Positions 1-9,257 are shown, counted from the first letter of the stretch. The stretch is DNA of 58,105 bases from Polaromonas sp. (GCF_029945895.1 NZ_JAQSDL010000030.1:1-58105); one strand, 5' to 3'. Program-made: numbers and translations. Notes: generated from the letters alone by a model not told the origin.

Positions 1-463
1 GGCAGCCGGTGTTGCCGGCCGGGAAGTTGATGATGTTGTACTTGGCGTAGAACTCACGCATCAGCTTCAGGCCATTGCCCTCGTACATCCAGGCCGACAT
101 CTGGCGGCTGTTCAGGCCGAAGGGGATGGCACAACCCAGGGCGAAGGTTTCGTCCTTGCCAAAGAAGTAATACGGCGCGGTGTGCGCGACTTCGACCGTG
201 CCGTTCTGCACGCCATCCACCACGCCGAATGCAGGCATCAACTCGCCGGCAGCATGGGTCGAGATGGTGAATTTGCCACCGCTCATTTCGCCGACTTTTT
301 TGGCAAAGGTCTCGGCTCCGCCAAAAATGGTGTCCAGCGATTTGGGGAAGCTTGATGCGAGGCGCCAGCGGATGGCGGCCCCCTGGGCCTGAACGGCAGG
401 CGCGATGCCGGCAGCCAGGACGCCGGCAATACCGGCATTTTTGATAAGCGAACGACGATCCAT
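1..463 (-). CDS. TRAP transporter solute-binding protein, DctP family (partial, cut by window edge)
   Basis: The first ~154 residues of a periplasmic solute receptor for a tripartite (TRAP) importer; the C-terminus lies beyond position 1. The ATG at 463 follows a good ribosome-binding site (ACTGAGGAGT) and opens with MDRRSLIKNAG, a twin-arginine-like signal peptide ending near AVQAQ. The mature part (AIRWRLASSFPKSLDTIFGG) matches the DctP subgroup that binds 2-oxo acids, lactate or similar carboxylates, but the ligand cannot be read from sequence. It is very similar throughout to the complete protein at 647-1726, so the two are tandem paralogues. No membrane subunit of the transporter is inside the window. 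The upstream region holds a GGGAGTTACCCCC motif (545-557). Confidence 0.93.
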   Translation of the reverse strand, partial: MDRRSLIKNAGIAGVLAAGIAPAVQAQGAAIRWRLASSFPKSLDTIFGGAETFAKKVGEMSGGKFTISTHAAGELMPAFGVVDGVQNGTVEVAHTAPYYFFGKDETFALGCAIPFGLNSRQMSAWMYEGNGLKLMREFYAKYNIINFPAGNTGC

Positions 464-544
464 GAGCAAACTCCTCAGTTATAGATAGATTAAAAGGATT
501 ACTGACACCCCGCGAGTCTAGGAGGAGGTCGATCTATAACTATT

Positions 545-557
545 GGGAGTTACCCCC
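545..557. promoter_or_regulatory. GGGAGTTACCCCC inverted-repeat motif upstream of the partial TRAP receptor
   Basis: An imperfect palindrome 82 bases upstream of the start at 463. Related motifs lie upstream of the second TRAP receptor (GGGGGTTATCCC, 1836-1847) and of the dienelactone hydrolase (21946-21971). The first and third also share a GAGTCTAGG stretch nearer the gene. It is probably a regulator-binding site; the regulator is unknown. Confidence 0.35.
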
Positions 558-575
558 TCAGGGCTTCACCTGATG

Positions 576-627
576 GAGAAAATGCAACAGGACGCCACCC
601 CGCCCGCTCGGGGGAAGTGACGTCCTG
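576..627 (-). terminator. Probable terminator of the second TRAP receptor gene
   Basis: CAGGACG (588-594) pairs with CGTCCTG (621-627), and a CCCCG/CGGGG stem extends inside. On the minus strand the hairpin is followed by a T-rich stretch (TTGCATTTT). It begins 20 bases after the stop of the 647-1726 gene, so the two TRAP receptor genes are probably transcribed separately. Confidence 0.55.
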
Positions 628-646
628 TCCGGCCGGCCGCAGCGGC

Positions 647-1726
647 TTACAGTTTCTGCGACTGCATGAAGCTGTCGAAACGCGCTTCCGTGAAGCGGAA
701 CCACAGGTTCTGGTCACGCCGGAAGCTGGAGAAATCGTCGTAGATTTTTTTCCAGGCCGGGTTTTTTGCGCTGATCTCGGCGTACAGGGCCATGGACTCC
801 TTGAAGGCGCGGTCCATGATGTCCTTGGGGAAAGGCAGAACCTTGGTCTTGCTGCCCACCAGTTGCTTCAGCGCGGTCGGGTTCTTGGCATCGTACTTGG
901 CCTGCATCTCGACGTGGGCGTAAGCCGTAGCCGCTTCGACGATCGCCTTGTTTTCCGGCGAAAGGGCTTCATAGGCCTTGTTGTTGATGAAAAACTCGAG
1001 CTGCGGGCCACCCTCCCACCAGGCCGGGTAGTAGTAGTAAGGCGCGACCTTGTTGAAGCCGAGCTTCTGGTCGTCGTAGGGGCCAATCCACTCAGCCGCG
1101 TCCAGCGTGCCTTTTTCGAGGGCCTGGTAAATTTCACCGCCCGGAATGTTCTGAGGCACCACGCCCATGCGCTCGAGCACCTTGCCGGCAAAACCGCCGA
1201 CGCGGAATTTCAGGCCCTTGAGGTCGGCCACCGACTTCATTTCCTTGCGGTACCAGCCGCCCATCTGGCAGCCCGTGTTGCCGCCCGGGAAGTTCACGAT
1301 GTTGTAGTTCTTGTAGAACTCACGCGTCAGCTTCAGGCCGTTGCCCTCATACATCCAGGCGGTCATCTGGCGGCTGTTCAGGCCAAAGGGAATCGAGCAG
1401 CTCAGGGTGAAAGCGTCGTCCTTGCCAAAGAAGTAGTAGGCAGCGGTATGGGCCATTTCGACCGTGCCGTTCTGCACGCCATCGACCACGCCGAAAGCAG
1501 GCATCAACTCGCCAGCCGCGTGTGTGGAAATGACAAATTTTCCGCCGCTCATTTCGTTGACCTTTTTGGCAAAGGTCTCTGCACCGCCGAACACCGTGTC
1601 CAGCGACTTGGGGAAGCTCGATGCGAGGCGCCAGCGGATGGCGGCCTGGGCGTGTACAGCCGGTGCAACACCAGCTGCAAGCACACCCGCGATACCGGCA
1701 TGTTTGATGAGGGAACGACGATCCAT
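647..1726 (-). CDS. TRAP transporter solute-binding protein, DctP family
   Basis: Complete 359-residue periplasmic receptor of a TRAP importer, normal in length for the family. Residues 1-26 form a twin-arginine-like signal (MDRRSLIKHAG, cleavage near AVHAQ). The DctP fold fills the rest, with the conserved region NVRF-like KFRVGGFAGKVLERMG and the GEIYQALEKGTLDAAEWIGP segment that lines the ligand pocket in 2-oxo-acid receptors. It delivers substrate to DctQM-type membrane subunits, which are not encoded nearby. It lies directly upstream of a close paralogue (1-463). The substrate is unknown; carboxylates or aromatic acids are the family's usual ligands. Confidence 0.93.
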   Translation of the reverse strand: MDRRSLIKHAGIAGVLAAGVAPAVHAQAAIRWRLASSFPKSLDTVFGGAETFAKKVNEMSGGKFVISTHAAGELMPAFGVVDGVQNGTVEMAHTAAYYFFGKDDAFTLSCSIPFGLNSRQMTAWMYEGNGLKLTREFYKNYNIVNFPGGNTGCQMGGWYRKEMKSVADLKGLKFRVGGFAGKVLERMGVVPQNIPGGEIYQALEKGTLDAAEWIGPYDDQKLGFNKVAPYYYYPAWWEGGPQLEFFINNKAYEALSPENKAIVEAATAYAHVEMQAKYDAKNPTALKQLVGSKTKVLPFPKDIMDRAFKESMALYAEISAKNPAWKKIYDDFSSFRRDQNLWFRFTEARFDSFMQSQKL

Positions 1727-1835
1727 TGAGAAAGCTCCGGGAGTTGATAAAACGGTTGTTTGCTAACAGCGCCGCGCAAAGCGGGGCCCTGTTCGTATGT
1801 GTACTTATTGTAGAAAAAGGAGAAGCCCGGGCAGC

Positions 1836-1847
1836 GGGGGTTATCCC
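1836..1847. promoter_or_regulatory. GGGGGTTATCCC motif upstream of TRAP receptor
   Basis: Second member of the GGG-n-TTA-CCC motif group, 110 bases upstream of the start at 1726. Its resemblance to 545-557 suggests that both paralogues answer to one regulator. Confidence 0.3.
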
Positions 1848-1926
1848 GTCAAAACACCTCTCAAATCGCAGGTCTTCAGGCTACTGTCAGGAATGAAAAA
1901 AAGCGGTGCGCCCGAGCACGCAGCGT

Positions 1927-2757
1927 TCAATCGATGGCGCGCTCGATCACCGCATAGGCATCGTGAGCGTGGATCGATTCGAAGTTGGTGACCTCCACCC
2001 GGTAGCCGGCGATGCGGGCGTCGGCATCGAGCGCCAGGGCCACGTCACGGATCAGGTCTTCGACAAATTTGGGGTTGGCATACGCCCGCTCGGTGACCCA
2101 TTTTTCGTCGGGTCGTTTGAGCAGGCCCCAGAGCTCGCAGGACGCGTTGTCCTCGGCAAAACGCACCAGCTCGCTCCAGTCCATCGTTCCGGCCAGCATG
2201 GCCAGCAGCTTGATGTGCGAGCGCTGGTTGTGCGCACCGTCATCGCTGACCTCCTTGGAGCACGGACACAGCGACTTGACCGGCACCGTGGCCTGCATGC
2301 TGATGCGGGTGGCGCCACCCTGGCGCCGGGCCAGCCAGGCGCCGTCGTACTCCATCAGGCTTTGCAGCCCGCTCACCGGTGCCGACTTCCGGATGAAAAA
2401 CGGAAACTTCACTTCAATGTGGCCTTCATCGGCTTCCAGCAAGCGCAGCATGCTCTCCATTTCGGAGCGCAGCAAGTTTGCCGTCAGCGCCTGGCCGCGC
2501 AGCGTCAACGCATCCAGCCACGCGATCAGGCGCGACATGTGGGCGCCCTTCTGGTCGGCGCGCAAACCCACATCGAGTGTCCAGCTGCCCACCGTCGGCT
2601 GTGCCTGGCCTGCCACCACCACGCTCAGGGGGTAACGCAGCGAGGTGATGCCGACGCGCTGGATGGGCAGTCGGCGCAGGTCGGCCCGGCCCTGCACATC
2701 GGGCATGGCCGAGAACCCCTGCAAAGGGCTGTCCCCCATTTTCACGATCGCCGTCAT
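1927..2757 (-). CDS. folE2: GTP cyclohydrolase I type 2 (FolE2)
   Basis: 276 residues, full length for FolE2, the zinc-independent isozyme that converts GTP to 7,8-dihydroneopterin triphosphate for folate (and queuosine) synthesis. The family hallmark [20 protein letters not shown] lies at residues 162-181; Cys164/Cys166 and His176 are the conserved active-site region. The start codon overlaps the dxs stop (ATGA, 2754-2757), so the two are translationally coupled and folE2 is last in the xseB-ispA-dxs-folE2 operon. In bacteria that also have FolE1, FolE2 is often a zinc-starvation gene; its position in a housekeeping operon suggests constitutive expression here. No FolE1 is visible in the window. 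Confidence 0.95.
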   Translation of the reverse strand: MTAIVKMGDSPLQGFSAMPDVQGRADLRRLPIQRVGITSLRYPLSVVVAGQAQPTVGSWTLDVGLRADQKGAHMSRLIAWLDALTLRGQALTANLLRSEMESMLRLLEADEGHIEVKFPFFIRKSAPVSGLQSLMEYDGAWLARRQGGATRISMQATVPVKSLCPCSKEVSDDGAHNQRSHIKLLAMLAGTMDWSELVRFAEDNASCELWGLLKRPDEKWVTERAYANPKFVEDLIRDVALALDADARIAGYRVEVTNFESIHAHDAYAVIERAID

Positions 2758-4649
2758 GCCACGGATTTGAGCGTGTGCTTGGCCGGCCGGGCCGGCGCGG
2801 GCAGGACACCAAAACGCGTGACGATCGCCAGCTCGATCCCGGCAGCGTCCAGCCCCTGCAGGGCCAGCAGCCTGGCCGGATCACCGTGCTCCGTGAATTC
2901 ATCGCGCAGGCCCAGGTGCAGCAAGGGCTTGACGACACCTGCGGCAGCCAGCGCCTCCGCCACGGCGCTGCCGGCGCCACCCATGATGGAGCCTTCTTCC
3001 ACCGTGACCAGGGCCTCATGACTGCCCGCCACCTGCAGCAGCAGTTCGATGTCGAGCGGCTTGGCCCAGCGCATGTTGACCACCGTGGCGCCGAGTTTAT
3101 TGGCCGCTTCCAGGGCCGGATGCAGCAAGGTGCCAAAGGCCAGAATCGCCACGCCCGCGCCCTGGCGACGCAGCTCACCCTTGCCAAAAGGCAAGGCATC
3201 GAGGTGGGCCTGCGTGGCCACACCGGCACCGGCGCCGCGCGGATAACGTACGGCCACCGGATGGTTCTGCTCATACGCGCTGCTGAGCAGCATGCGGCAC
3301 TCGTTCTCGTCGGCCGGGCAGGCGACGCTCATGTTGGGGATGCAGCGCAGGTAAGCGATGTCGTAGGCGCCCGCGTGCGTGGCACCGTCGGCTCCCACCA
3401 GCCCGGCGCGGTCGAGGGCAAACACCACCGGCAGGTTCTGCAGCGCCACATCGTGGATCAGCTGGTCGTAACCACGCTGCAGAAAGGTCGAATAGATCGC
3501 CACCACCGGCTTGAGGCCTTCGCAGGCCATGCCCGCGGCAAACGTGACCGCGTGTTGCTCGGCGATGCCGACGTCGTAATAACGGTCGGGGAAGCGCTGA
3601 TGGAACTCCACCATGCCCGAGCCTTCGCGCATGGCCGGGGTGATACCGACCAGCCGGCTGTCCTTCTCGGCCATGTCGCACAGCCAGTGGCCGAAGACCT
3701 GGGTGAAAGTCTGTTTTGCCGGTGCCGTGGACTTCTGCAGCCCCATGGTCGGATCGAACTTGCCCGGGCCGTGGTAGGCCACCGGGTCGGCCTCGGCCAG
3801 CTTGTAGCCCTGGCCTTTTTTGGTGACCACGTGCAGGAACTGCGGGCCCTTGAGGTGCTTGATGTTTTCCAGCGTGGGGATCAGCGACTCCAGGTCATGG
3901 CCGTCGATGGGGCCGATGTAGTTGAAGCCAAAATTCTCGAACAGCGTTGCCGGCACCACCATCCCCTTGGCATGGGTCTCCAGCCGCTTGGCCAGCTCGA
4001 AAAGCGGTGGTGCCACCTTGAGCACCTGCTTGCCGACATTTTTGGCCGAGGCATAAAACTGCCCGCTCATGAGCTGCGCGAGGTAGCGGTTGAGCGCGCC
4101 TACCGGGGGGCTGATGCTCATGTCGTTGTCATTGAGGATCACCAGCAGGTTGCAGTCGCAGACACCGGCATTGTTGAGCGCCTCGAAAGCCATGCCTGCA
4201 CTCATGGCGCCGTCACCGATGATGGCCACCGCATGGCGCTCTTCACCCTTTTGTTTGGCCGCCATGGCCATGCCCAATGCGGCGGAAATCGAGGTCGAGG
4301 AATGTGCGGTGCCAAACGTGTCGTATTCGCTTTCATCGCGCCGCGGAAAGCCGCTGAGCCCGCCGAACTGGCGCAGGCTGGCCATGCGTTCGCGCCGGCC
4401 GGTCAGGATCTTGTGCGGGTAGGTCTGGTGGCCCACGTCCCAGACCAGCCGGTCCTCGGGCGTGTTGAACACGTAGTGCAGCGCCACCGTGAGTTCGACC
4501 GTGCCCAGGTTGGAACTCAGGTGCCCGCCGGTCTGCGACACGCTGTGCAGCACATAGGCGCGCAACTCGTCGGCCAGCGTCCTGAGCTGGGGACGCGGCA
4601 GCAGGCGCAGGTCTGCCGGGCTGTGGATGGTTTCTAGCAGTGGGTACAT
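2754..4649 (-). CDS. dxs: 1-deoxy-D-xylulose-5-phosphate synthase
   Basis: 631 residues. Thiamine-diphosphate enzyme that condenses pyruvate with glyceraldehyde 3-phosphate in the first step of the MEP isoprenoid pathway. Visible features are the His-containing N-terminus ([17 protein letters not shown]), the ThDP/Mg motif [18 protein letters not shown], the transketolase pyrimidine domain ([18 protein letters not shown]) and the C-terminal domain. I chose [14 protein letters not shown] at 4649 because it matches the usual Dxs N-terminus; an in-frame GTG at 4721 would add 24 untypical residues overlapping ispA. No strong Shine-Dalgarno precedes 4649. It lies immediately after ispA and is coupled to folE2. 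Confidence 0.97.
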   Translation of the reverse strand: MYPLLETIHSPADLRLLPRPQLRTLADELRAYVLHSVSQTGGHLSSNLGTVELTVALHYVFNTPEDRLVWDVGHQTYPHKILTGRRERMASLRQFGGLSGFPRRDESEYDTFGTAHSSTSISAALGMAMAAKQKGEERHAVAIIGDGAMSAGMAFEALNNAGVCDCNLLVILNDNDMSISPPVGALNRYLAQLMSGQFYASAKNVGKQVLKVAPPLFELAKRLETHAKGMVVPATLFENFGFNYIGPIDGHDLESLIPTLENIKHLKGPQFLHVVTKKGQGYKLAEADPVAYHGPGKFDPTMGLQKSTAPAKQTFTQVFGHWLCDMAEKDSRLVGITPAMREGSGMVEFHQRFPDRYYDVGIAEQHAVTFAAGMACEGLKPVVAIYSTFLQRGYDQLIHDVALQNLPVVFALDRAGLVGADGATHAGAYDIAYLRCIPNMSVACPADENECRMLLSSAYEQNHPVAVRYPRGAGAGVATQAHLDALPFGKGELRRQGAGVAILAFGTLLHPALEAANKLGATVVNMRWAKPLDIELLLQVAGSHEALVTVEEGSIMGGAGSAVAEALAAAGVVKPLLHLGLRDEFTEHGDPARLLALQGLDAAGIELAIVTRFGVLPAPARPAKHTLKSVA

Positions 4650-4717
4650 CGTGGTGTCTTGTTTCTGATGTCTCGTTTTCTGGAGAGGCCGGTCGCTATT
4701 TTTTCTCGAGTCTGTGC

Positions 4718-5629
4718 TCACGACGTTCGGTTGACCAGCATGTCGGCCAGCGCGCTGAGCGCAGCCGTGGGCCCGAGTTCGCTGGCTTTCAGGCTGTGAT
4801 GCGCTTGGGACAGCAACTCCTGCGCGTAATTGCGCGAGGCCGGCAGGCCCATTAGCGACACAAAGGTGGGCTTGTCCTGGGCGGCGTCCTTGCCCGCGGT
4901 CTTGCCCAGCGTCGCCGAATCGGCCGTGACGTCCAGGATGTCGTCCACCACCTGGAAAGCCAGCCCCACGGCGGCGCCGTAGTCACACAGCGCGTTTCGT
5001 GCCGGGGCCGGGGCAGCGCCGCAGGCGGCGCCCATCATCACGCTGGCCTGCAGCAGGGCGCCGGTCTTGAGCCGGTGCATGTCATGCAGCTCCGCCGAGG
5101 TCAGCGCCTTGCCGACGCTGGCCAGGTCGATCGCCTGCCCGCCGGCCATGCCCTGGTAGCCCGCTGCCTGGGCCAGCATGCGGCACAGGGTCGCCTGCGT
5201 CGCGGGGTCGATGGAGCCGTCTTCCGGTGTCAGCAGCTCGAAGGCCAGCGCCTGCAGCGCATCGCCGGCCAGCAAGGCCTGCGCCTGGCCGAATTTCACA
5301 TGCACCGTCGGCTTGCCGCGTCGCAGGATGTCGTTGTCCATGCAGGGCATGTCGTCGTGCACCAGCGAATAGGCGTGAATCAGTTCCACCGCACAGGCCA
5401 CGCGCAGCGCCGCAGCGGGACTGCCTTGCACCGCCTCGCAGGCGGCCATGACCAGCAAGGGACGCAGCCGTTTGCCTCCATCGAGCACCGCGTAACGCAT
5501 GGCATCGCCGAGCCCGGCCGGTGCGGGTCGGGGTTCAGGTGGGGCCACCCAGCGGTTCAGGGCCTGCTCGACGGCGGCGAGTTGGCGGGCGCTCCAGGCG
5601 CCCAGCTCAAAATGGATGTACTCAGTCAA
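4718..5629 (-). CDS. ispA: Polyprenyl (farnesyl/geranyl) diphosphate synthase
   Basis: 303 residues. Trans-prenyltransferase that elongates DMAPP with IPP to geranyl/farnesyl diphosphate. The first Asp-rich motif DDMPCMDND is at residues 92-100 and the second, DDILD, at 229-233. GGKRLRPLL (51-59) is the conserved diphosphate-binding segment. The start is TTG at 5629, five bases after the xseB stop; no ATG exists nearby in frame. It sits between xseB and dxs, the classic proteobacterial order, so the supply and use of isoprenoid precursors are transcribed together. Confidence 0.95.
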   Translation of the reverse strand: MTEYIHFELGAWSARQLAAVEQALNRWVAPPEPRPAPAGLGDAMRYAVLDGGKRLRPLLVMAACEAVQGSPAAALRVACAVELIHAYSLVHDDMPCMDNDILRRGKPTVHVKFGQAQALLAGDALQALAFELLTPEDGSIDPATQATLCRMLAQAAGYQGMAGGQAIDLASVGKALTSAELHDMHRLKTGALLQASVMMGAACGAAPAPARNALCDYGAAVGLAFQVVDDILDVTADSATLGKTAGKDAAQDKPTFVSLMGLPASRNYAQELLSQAHHSLKASELGPTAALSALADMLVNRTS

Positions 5630-5634
5630 TGGGC

Positions 5635-5874
5635 TTACTCTTGGTTCCAGGGCTTGGTGTCGTTGCCTTCCAGCACCTTGATCTGGTTTTCCACGGCCTC
5701 AAGCTTGCCGCGGCAGAACTTGAGCAGCTCGGCGCCGCGCTGGTAACCGGTGAGCAGCTGATCCAGCGGCAATTGGCCGGATTCGAGACGGGCCACCAGG
5801 GTTTCGAGTTCTTCCAGCGCAGCTTCGTAACTGGCGGGTGTGGCGGGGACGGGGGCAGAGGAGGTTTTGGCCAT
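5635..5874 (-). CDS. xseB: Exodeoxyribonuclease VII small subunit
   Basis: 79 residues. Small alpha-helical subunit that binds XseA to form exonuclease VII, which degrades single-stranded DNA from both ends. The conserved helix [20 protein letters not shown] and the [15 protein letters not shown] segment identify it. The first ~14 residues (Ala/Pro/Ser) are variable in the family. First gene of the xseB-ispA-dxs-folE2 operon; xseA is not in the window. Confidence 0.95.
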   Translation of the reverse strand: MAKTSSAPVPATPASYEAALEELETLVARLESGQLPLDQLLTGYQRGAELLKFCRGKLEAVENQIKVLEGNDTKPWNQE

Positions 5875-6020
5875 GGGTATTTGGTTGGAAGAGTGATTTT
5901 AGGCCGTTGTGCGGCGTTTTCCGCCCTGATGGCATTGTGGGCGTTCCAGACCACCTGTTCATGGGATGGCGCTCACCCGCCCGGGGCAGCGCGCAGCGGC
6001 ACAAAGCGGGGCCCACACGG

Positions 6021-6026
6021 TACAAT
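6021..6026 (+). promoter_or_regulatory. Candidate -10 box (TACAAT) of the Rieske oxygenase gene
   Basis: TACAATCGACGGG is a typical betaproteobacterial sigma-70 -10/start region. It lies 95 bases upstream of the start at 6116. No convincing -35 is seen 17 bases upstream. Confidence 0.35.
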
Positions 6027-6115
6027 CGACGGGCTTCACGCCTTGACGCCCCGCCTGCCTGACAGGGTTGTCTGCCCCTTCATCCACCCCCGAAACTGCC
6101 TGTTTCGGAAATTGC

Positions 6116-7234
6116 ATGTCTGATCTAAGCCTCCGTCTCCTGCAGGCCACCAGCCAGCTCCCCGTTTCCAGCTACTTTGACGCCGGCCTGTACCAGCGGG
6201 AGCAGCAAAAGCTGTTTGCCCGCGGCCCGCGCTATGTGGGGCATGAGCTCTCGGTGCCCCATCTGGGCGACTACTACGCCCTGCCCCAGGAACTCGGCGG
6301 CCGCGCGCTGGTGCGCAATGCGACCGGGGTCGAGCTGATCTCCAACGTCTGCCGGCACCGCCAGTCCACCATGCTGCAGGGCCGGGGCAACACCGGCAGC
6401 AACATCGTCTGCCCGCTGCACCGCTGGACCTACAACACCAACGGCGAGCTGATAGGCGCCCCGCATTTCGAGGTCGACCCCTGCCTGAACCTGAACCGCT
6501 ACCAGACCAGCAGCTGGAACGGCCTGGTGTTTGAAGACAACGGCCGCGACATCGCCGCCGAGATGGCCCCGCTGGGTGCCATGCCCGATCTCGACTTTTC
6601 GGGCTATCAGCTCGACCGGATCACCCTGCACGAATGCAACTACAACTGGAAGACCTTCATCGAGGTCTATCTGGAGGATTACCACGTTGGCCCCTACCAC
6701 CCGGGCCTGGGGGCCTTCGTGACCACCGACGACCTGCGCTGGGAGCTGACGCCGCACTACTCGGTGCAAACCGTCGGCGTGTCCGACAAGCTCGGCAAGC
6801 CGGGCACCGATGTCTACAAGAAATGGCATGACGTGGTGCTGCAGTACCGCAAGGGTGTGCCGCCCAAGTACGGCGCCATCTGGCTGACCTACTACCCCAA
6901 CGTGATGGTCGAGTGGTACCCGCACGCCCTGGTGGTCAGCACCCTGCACCCGCAGGGGCCGGACAGGACGCTCAACGTGGTGGAGTTTTTCTATCCCGAA
7001 GAGATCTGCGCCTTCGAGCGCGAGTTCATGGATGCGCAGCAGGCCGCCTACATGGAGACCTGCGTCGAAGACGACGAGATCGCACTGAGCATGGACGCCG
7101 GCCGCAAGGCCCTGATGCAGCGCGGCGACAACGAGTTCGGCCCCTACCAGAGCCCGATGGAAGACGGCATGCAGCACTTTCACGAGTGGTACCGCCGCGA
7201 GATGGGCGCGAGCAAAACCACGCAAATGCTTTGA
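6116..7234 (+). CDS. Rieske-type ring-hydroxylating oxygenase, alpha subunit
   Basis: 372 residues. The Rieske [2Fe-2S] ligands are C79-x-H81 and C99-x-x-H102 (CPLHRW). The mononuclear iron site is in EVYLEDYHVGPYH: His190 and His195, with Glu187 at the bridging position where naphthalene dioxygenase has Asp. A bridging Glu is seen in the choline/carnitine monooxygenase branch, so an alkylamine or small aliphatic substrate is as plausible as an aromatic. I chose ATG 6116 (MSDLSLRLLQ) over an upstream in-frame ATG at 6068. No beta subunit, ferredoxin or reductase is adjacent, so electrons must come from elsewhere. It is divergent from xseB and has no obvious operon partner. Confidence 0.9.
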   Translation: MSDLSLRLLQATSQLPVSSYFDAGLYQREQQKLFARGPRYVGHELSVPHLGDYYALPQELGGRALVRNATGVELISNVCRHRQSTMLQGRGNTGSNIVCPLHRWTYNTNGELIGAPHFEVDPCLNLNRYQTSSWNGLVFEDNGRDIAAEMAPLGAMPDLDFSGYQLDRITLHECNYNWKTFIEVYLEDYHVGPYHPGLGAFVTTDDLRWELTPHYSVQTVGVSDKLGKPGTDVYKKWHDVVLQYRKGVPPKYGAIWLTYYPNVMVEWYPHALVVSTLHPQGPDRTLNVVEFFYPEEICAFEREFMDAQQAAYMETCVEDDEIALSMDAGRKALMQRGDNEFGPYQSPMEDGMQHFHEWYRREMGASKTTQML

Positions 7235-7255
7235 CGCGGTCTGTCCGGCAGTCAA

Positions 7256-7305
7256 AGCTATGAATTTCATAGCTGCTTGCGCAGGACCCGCCTGGGCTGC
7301 AACCA
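7256..7305 (-). repeat. AGCTATC-family dispersed repeat, copy 1
   Basis: Read on the minus strand it runs GCCCAGGCGGGTCCTGCGCAAGC and then the palindrome AGCTATGAAATTCATAGCT. It lies between the Rieske gene and the DMT exporter and matches copies at 20804, 38121, 42617 and 45719. Confidence 0.6.
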
Positions 7306-7333
7306 CTTTCTACTTCTAACCACGAGCTCCGCG

Positions 7334-8257
7334 ATGCAAGCCCTCTGGATGTTGGCCGCCGCCTTCTTTTTTGCCACCATGGCGGTGTGCGTCAAGTTCG
7401 CCTCGGTGCATTTCAACAGCGCGGAACTGGTGTTTTACCGCGGACTGCTGGGCATGCTGTTCATGTGGGCGCTGGCCCGCACACGTGGCGTGACGCTGGC
7501 CACCCGTTATCCCGGCATGCACATGTGGCGCAGCCTGGTCGGCGTGATTTCGCTGGGCGCCTGGTTTTACGCCATCGCCCACCTGCCCCTGGCCACGGCC
7601 ATGACGCTGAACTACATGAGCAGTGTCTGGATCGCCACCTTTCTGGTAGGCGGCGCGTTGCTGATGGGCTTGCTTCCCGCGCGCGGCCAGGCCTCGGCGG
7701 GAAGCATCTCCTCGCAAGGTCCGCTGGTGCTGACGGTGATCACCGGTTTCATCGGAGTCGTGATGATGCTGCGACCAACGATAGAGCAGAACCAGGCCTT
7801 CGCCGGCCTGATCGGGCTGATGTCCGGCCTGTTGGCCGCCTTTGCCTACATGCAGGTCATGGCCCTGGCCCGTGTCGGCGAACCCGAAACCCGCACGGTG
7901 TTTTATTTCGCAGTCGGCTCGGCCATCGCCGGTGGCCTGGGCATGCTGGTGGCCGGCATCTCCGAGTGGCACTGGAAGCCGGCGCTGTGGCTGCTGCCCC
8001 TGGGCGTGCTGGCCTCGCTGGGCCAGCTGTGCATGACGCGGGCCTATAGCATGGCCAAAACCCGCAGTGCCACCCTGGTGGTCGCAAACTTGCAATACTC
8101 CGGTATCGTGTTTGGCGCAATCTACAGTCTGGTGCTTTTTGGCGACCATGTTCCCCTGCTGGGCTGGGCCGGCATGGCGCTCATCGTGGCCAGCGGCATC
8201 GCAGCCACGGTGCTGCGCGCCCGGGCCGCGCCGGGCGCGCCTGCCGAAGAACACTGA
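7334..8257 (+). CDS. DMT-superfamily (EamA) transporter
   Basis: 307 residues with about ten hydrophobic segments in two EamA halves. The first opens MQALWMLAAAFFFATMAVCVKF; the second begins near AFAGLIGLMSGLLAAFAYMQV. The conserved VANLQYSGIVFGAIYSLVLFGD stretch near the end is typical of the drug/metabolite exporter fold. I chose ATG 7334 at the start of the first helix; ATG 7277 would add residues from the preceding repeat. The substrate cannot be inferred; family members export amino acids, nucleosides or other metabolites. Confidence 0.9.
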   Translation: MQALWMLAAAFFFATMAVCVKFASVHFNSAELVFYRGLLGMLFMWALARTRGVTLATRYPGMHMWRSLVGVISLGAWFYAIAHLPLATAMTLNYMSSVWIATFLVGGALLMGLLPARGQASAGSISSQGPLVLTVITGFIGVVMMLRPTIEQNQAFAGLIGLMSGLLAAFAYMQVMALARVGEPETRTVFYFAVGSAIAGGLGMLVAGISEWHWKPALWLLPLGVLASLGQLCMTRAYSMAKTRSATLVVANLQYSGIVFGAIYSLVLFGDHVPLLGWAGMALIVASGIAATVLRARAAPGAPAEEH

Positions 8258-8288
8258 ATCACGGGCTTGTTTTTCAACCGGAGCGACC

Positions 8289-9191
8289 ATGTACCCCACC
8301 CTGATTTCTGCCGAACAGCTGCAGGCCCTGATGGGCAGCGGCCAGCCCTGCCGCGTGTTTGACTGCAGCTTCGAGCTGATGCAGCCCCATGCGGGCAAAC
8401 AGCTGTATCTGGAGGCTCACATCCCGGGTGCGGTGTATGCCAACCTCGATACCGACCTGAGCGCCAGACACGGCGTGCCTGGGACGCACGGGGTGCTCAC
8501 CGTGCGCAGCGGCGCGGACCAGCCCGCTTCCGGCGGTCGCCATCCGCTGCCCAATCGCGAAAAATTTGCCACCTGGCTGTCCAGCGTGGGCTTCAGCAAT
8601 GACATGCAGGCCGTGGTGTATGACCGCAACGGTGCCAACTACTGCGGCCGCCTGTGGTGGATGCTCAAGTGGGCCGGTCACGAAGCAGTCGCCGTGCTCG
8701 ACGGCGGGCTGCAGGCCTGGCGGGCCGCGGGCGGTGCGGTCAACCGCGGCGAAGAGCCTTCGCACTTCCAGTCCATCTTTTTCCCCGGCCCTGAAAAGGC
8801 GCTGCTGGTCGATGGCCAAACGGTGACCGACCACCTCGGCCAGCCCGGCCAGACCCTGCTGGACGCCCGCGCGCCAGCAAGGTTTCGCGGCGAAGTGGAA
8901 CCGCTGGACCCGGTGGCCGGCCACATTCCCGGCGCACTGAACCGGCCGTTTGCCGAAAACATGGGGCCTGACGGCAAGTTCAAGCCCGCCGTGCAGTTGC
9001 GGGCCGAGTTTGAAGCACTGCTGGCCGGCCGCAACCCGGCGAGCGTGGTGCACCACTGCGGCAGTGGTGTCAGCGCGGTGCCCAATCTGCTGGCGATGGA
9101 AATCGCCGGCCTCGGCCGCACCGGTCTTTACGCCGGCAGCTGGAGCGACTGGTGCAGCGACCCCGGCCGTCCTGTGGCCACGGGGAACTGA
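8289..9191 (+). CDS. Sulfurtransferase with tandem rhodanese domains (SseA/3-mercaptopyruvate type)
   Basis: 300 residues, two rhodanese domains. The N-terminal one is inactive in this family (FDCSFEL, HIPGAVYANLD). The C-terminal one carries the catalytic loop HHCGSGVSA with Cys257. The CG-S-G-V-S/T-A loop is characteristic of 3-mercaptopyruvate sulfurtransferases rather than thiosulfate sulfurtransferases (CRxGxR). Likely cytoplasmic, as no signal peptide is seen. It lies 31 bases after the DMT gene and may be co-transcribed with it. Confidence 0.9.
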   Translation: MYPTLISAEQLQALMGSGQPCRVFDCSFELMQPHAGKQLYLEAHIPGAVYANLDTDLSARHGVPGTHGVLTVRSGADQPASGGRHPLPNREKFATWLSSVGFSNDMQAVVYDRNGANYCGRLWWMLKWAGHEAVAVLDGGLQAWRAAGGAVNRGEEPSHFQSIFFPGPEKALLVDGQTVTDHLGQPGQTLLDARAPARFRGEVEPLDPVAGHIPGALNRPFAENMGPDGKFKPAVQLRAEFEALLAGRNPASVVHHCGSGVSAVPNLLAMEIAGLGRTGLYAGSWSDWCSDPGRPVATGN

Positions 9192-9257
9192 GGCCACCAA
9201 CAAATAGTCGCCAGCGCGCAATGCAGTGCTTTAGTATTCACCAAACCTGCACCCGCC

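Noticed and set aside
4650..4721. GTG start at 4721 for dxs
   Set aside because: The 24 extra residues ([14 protein letters not shown]...) are unlike any Dxs N-terminus and would overlap ispA.
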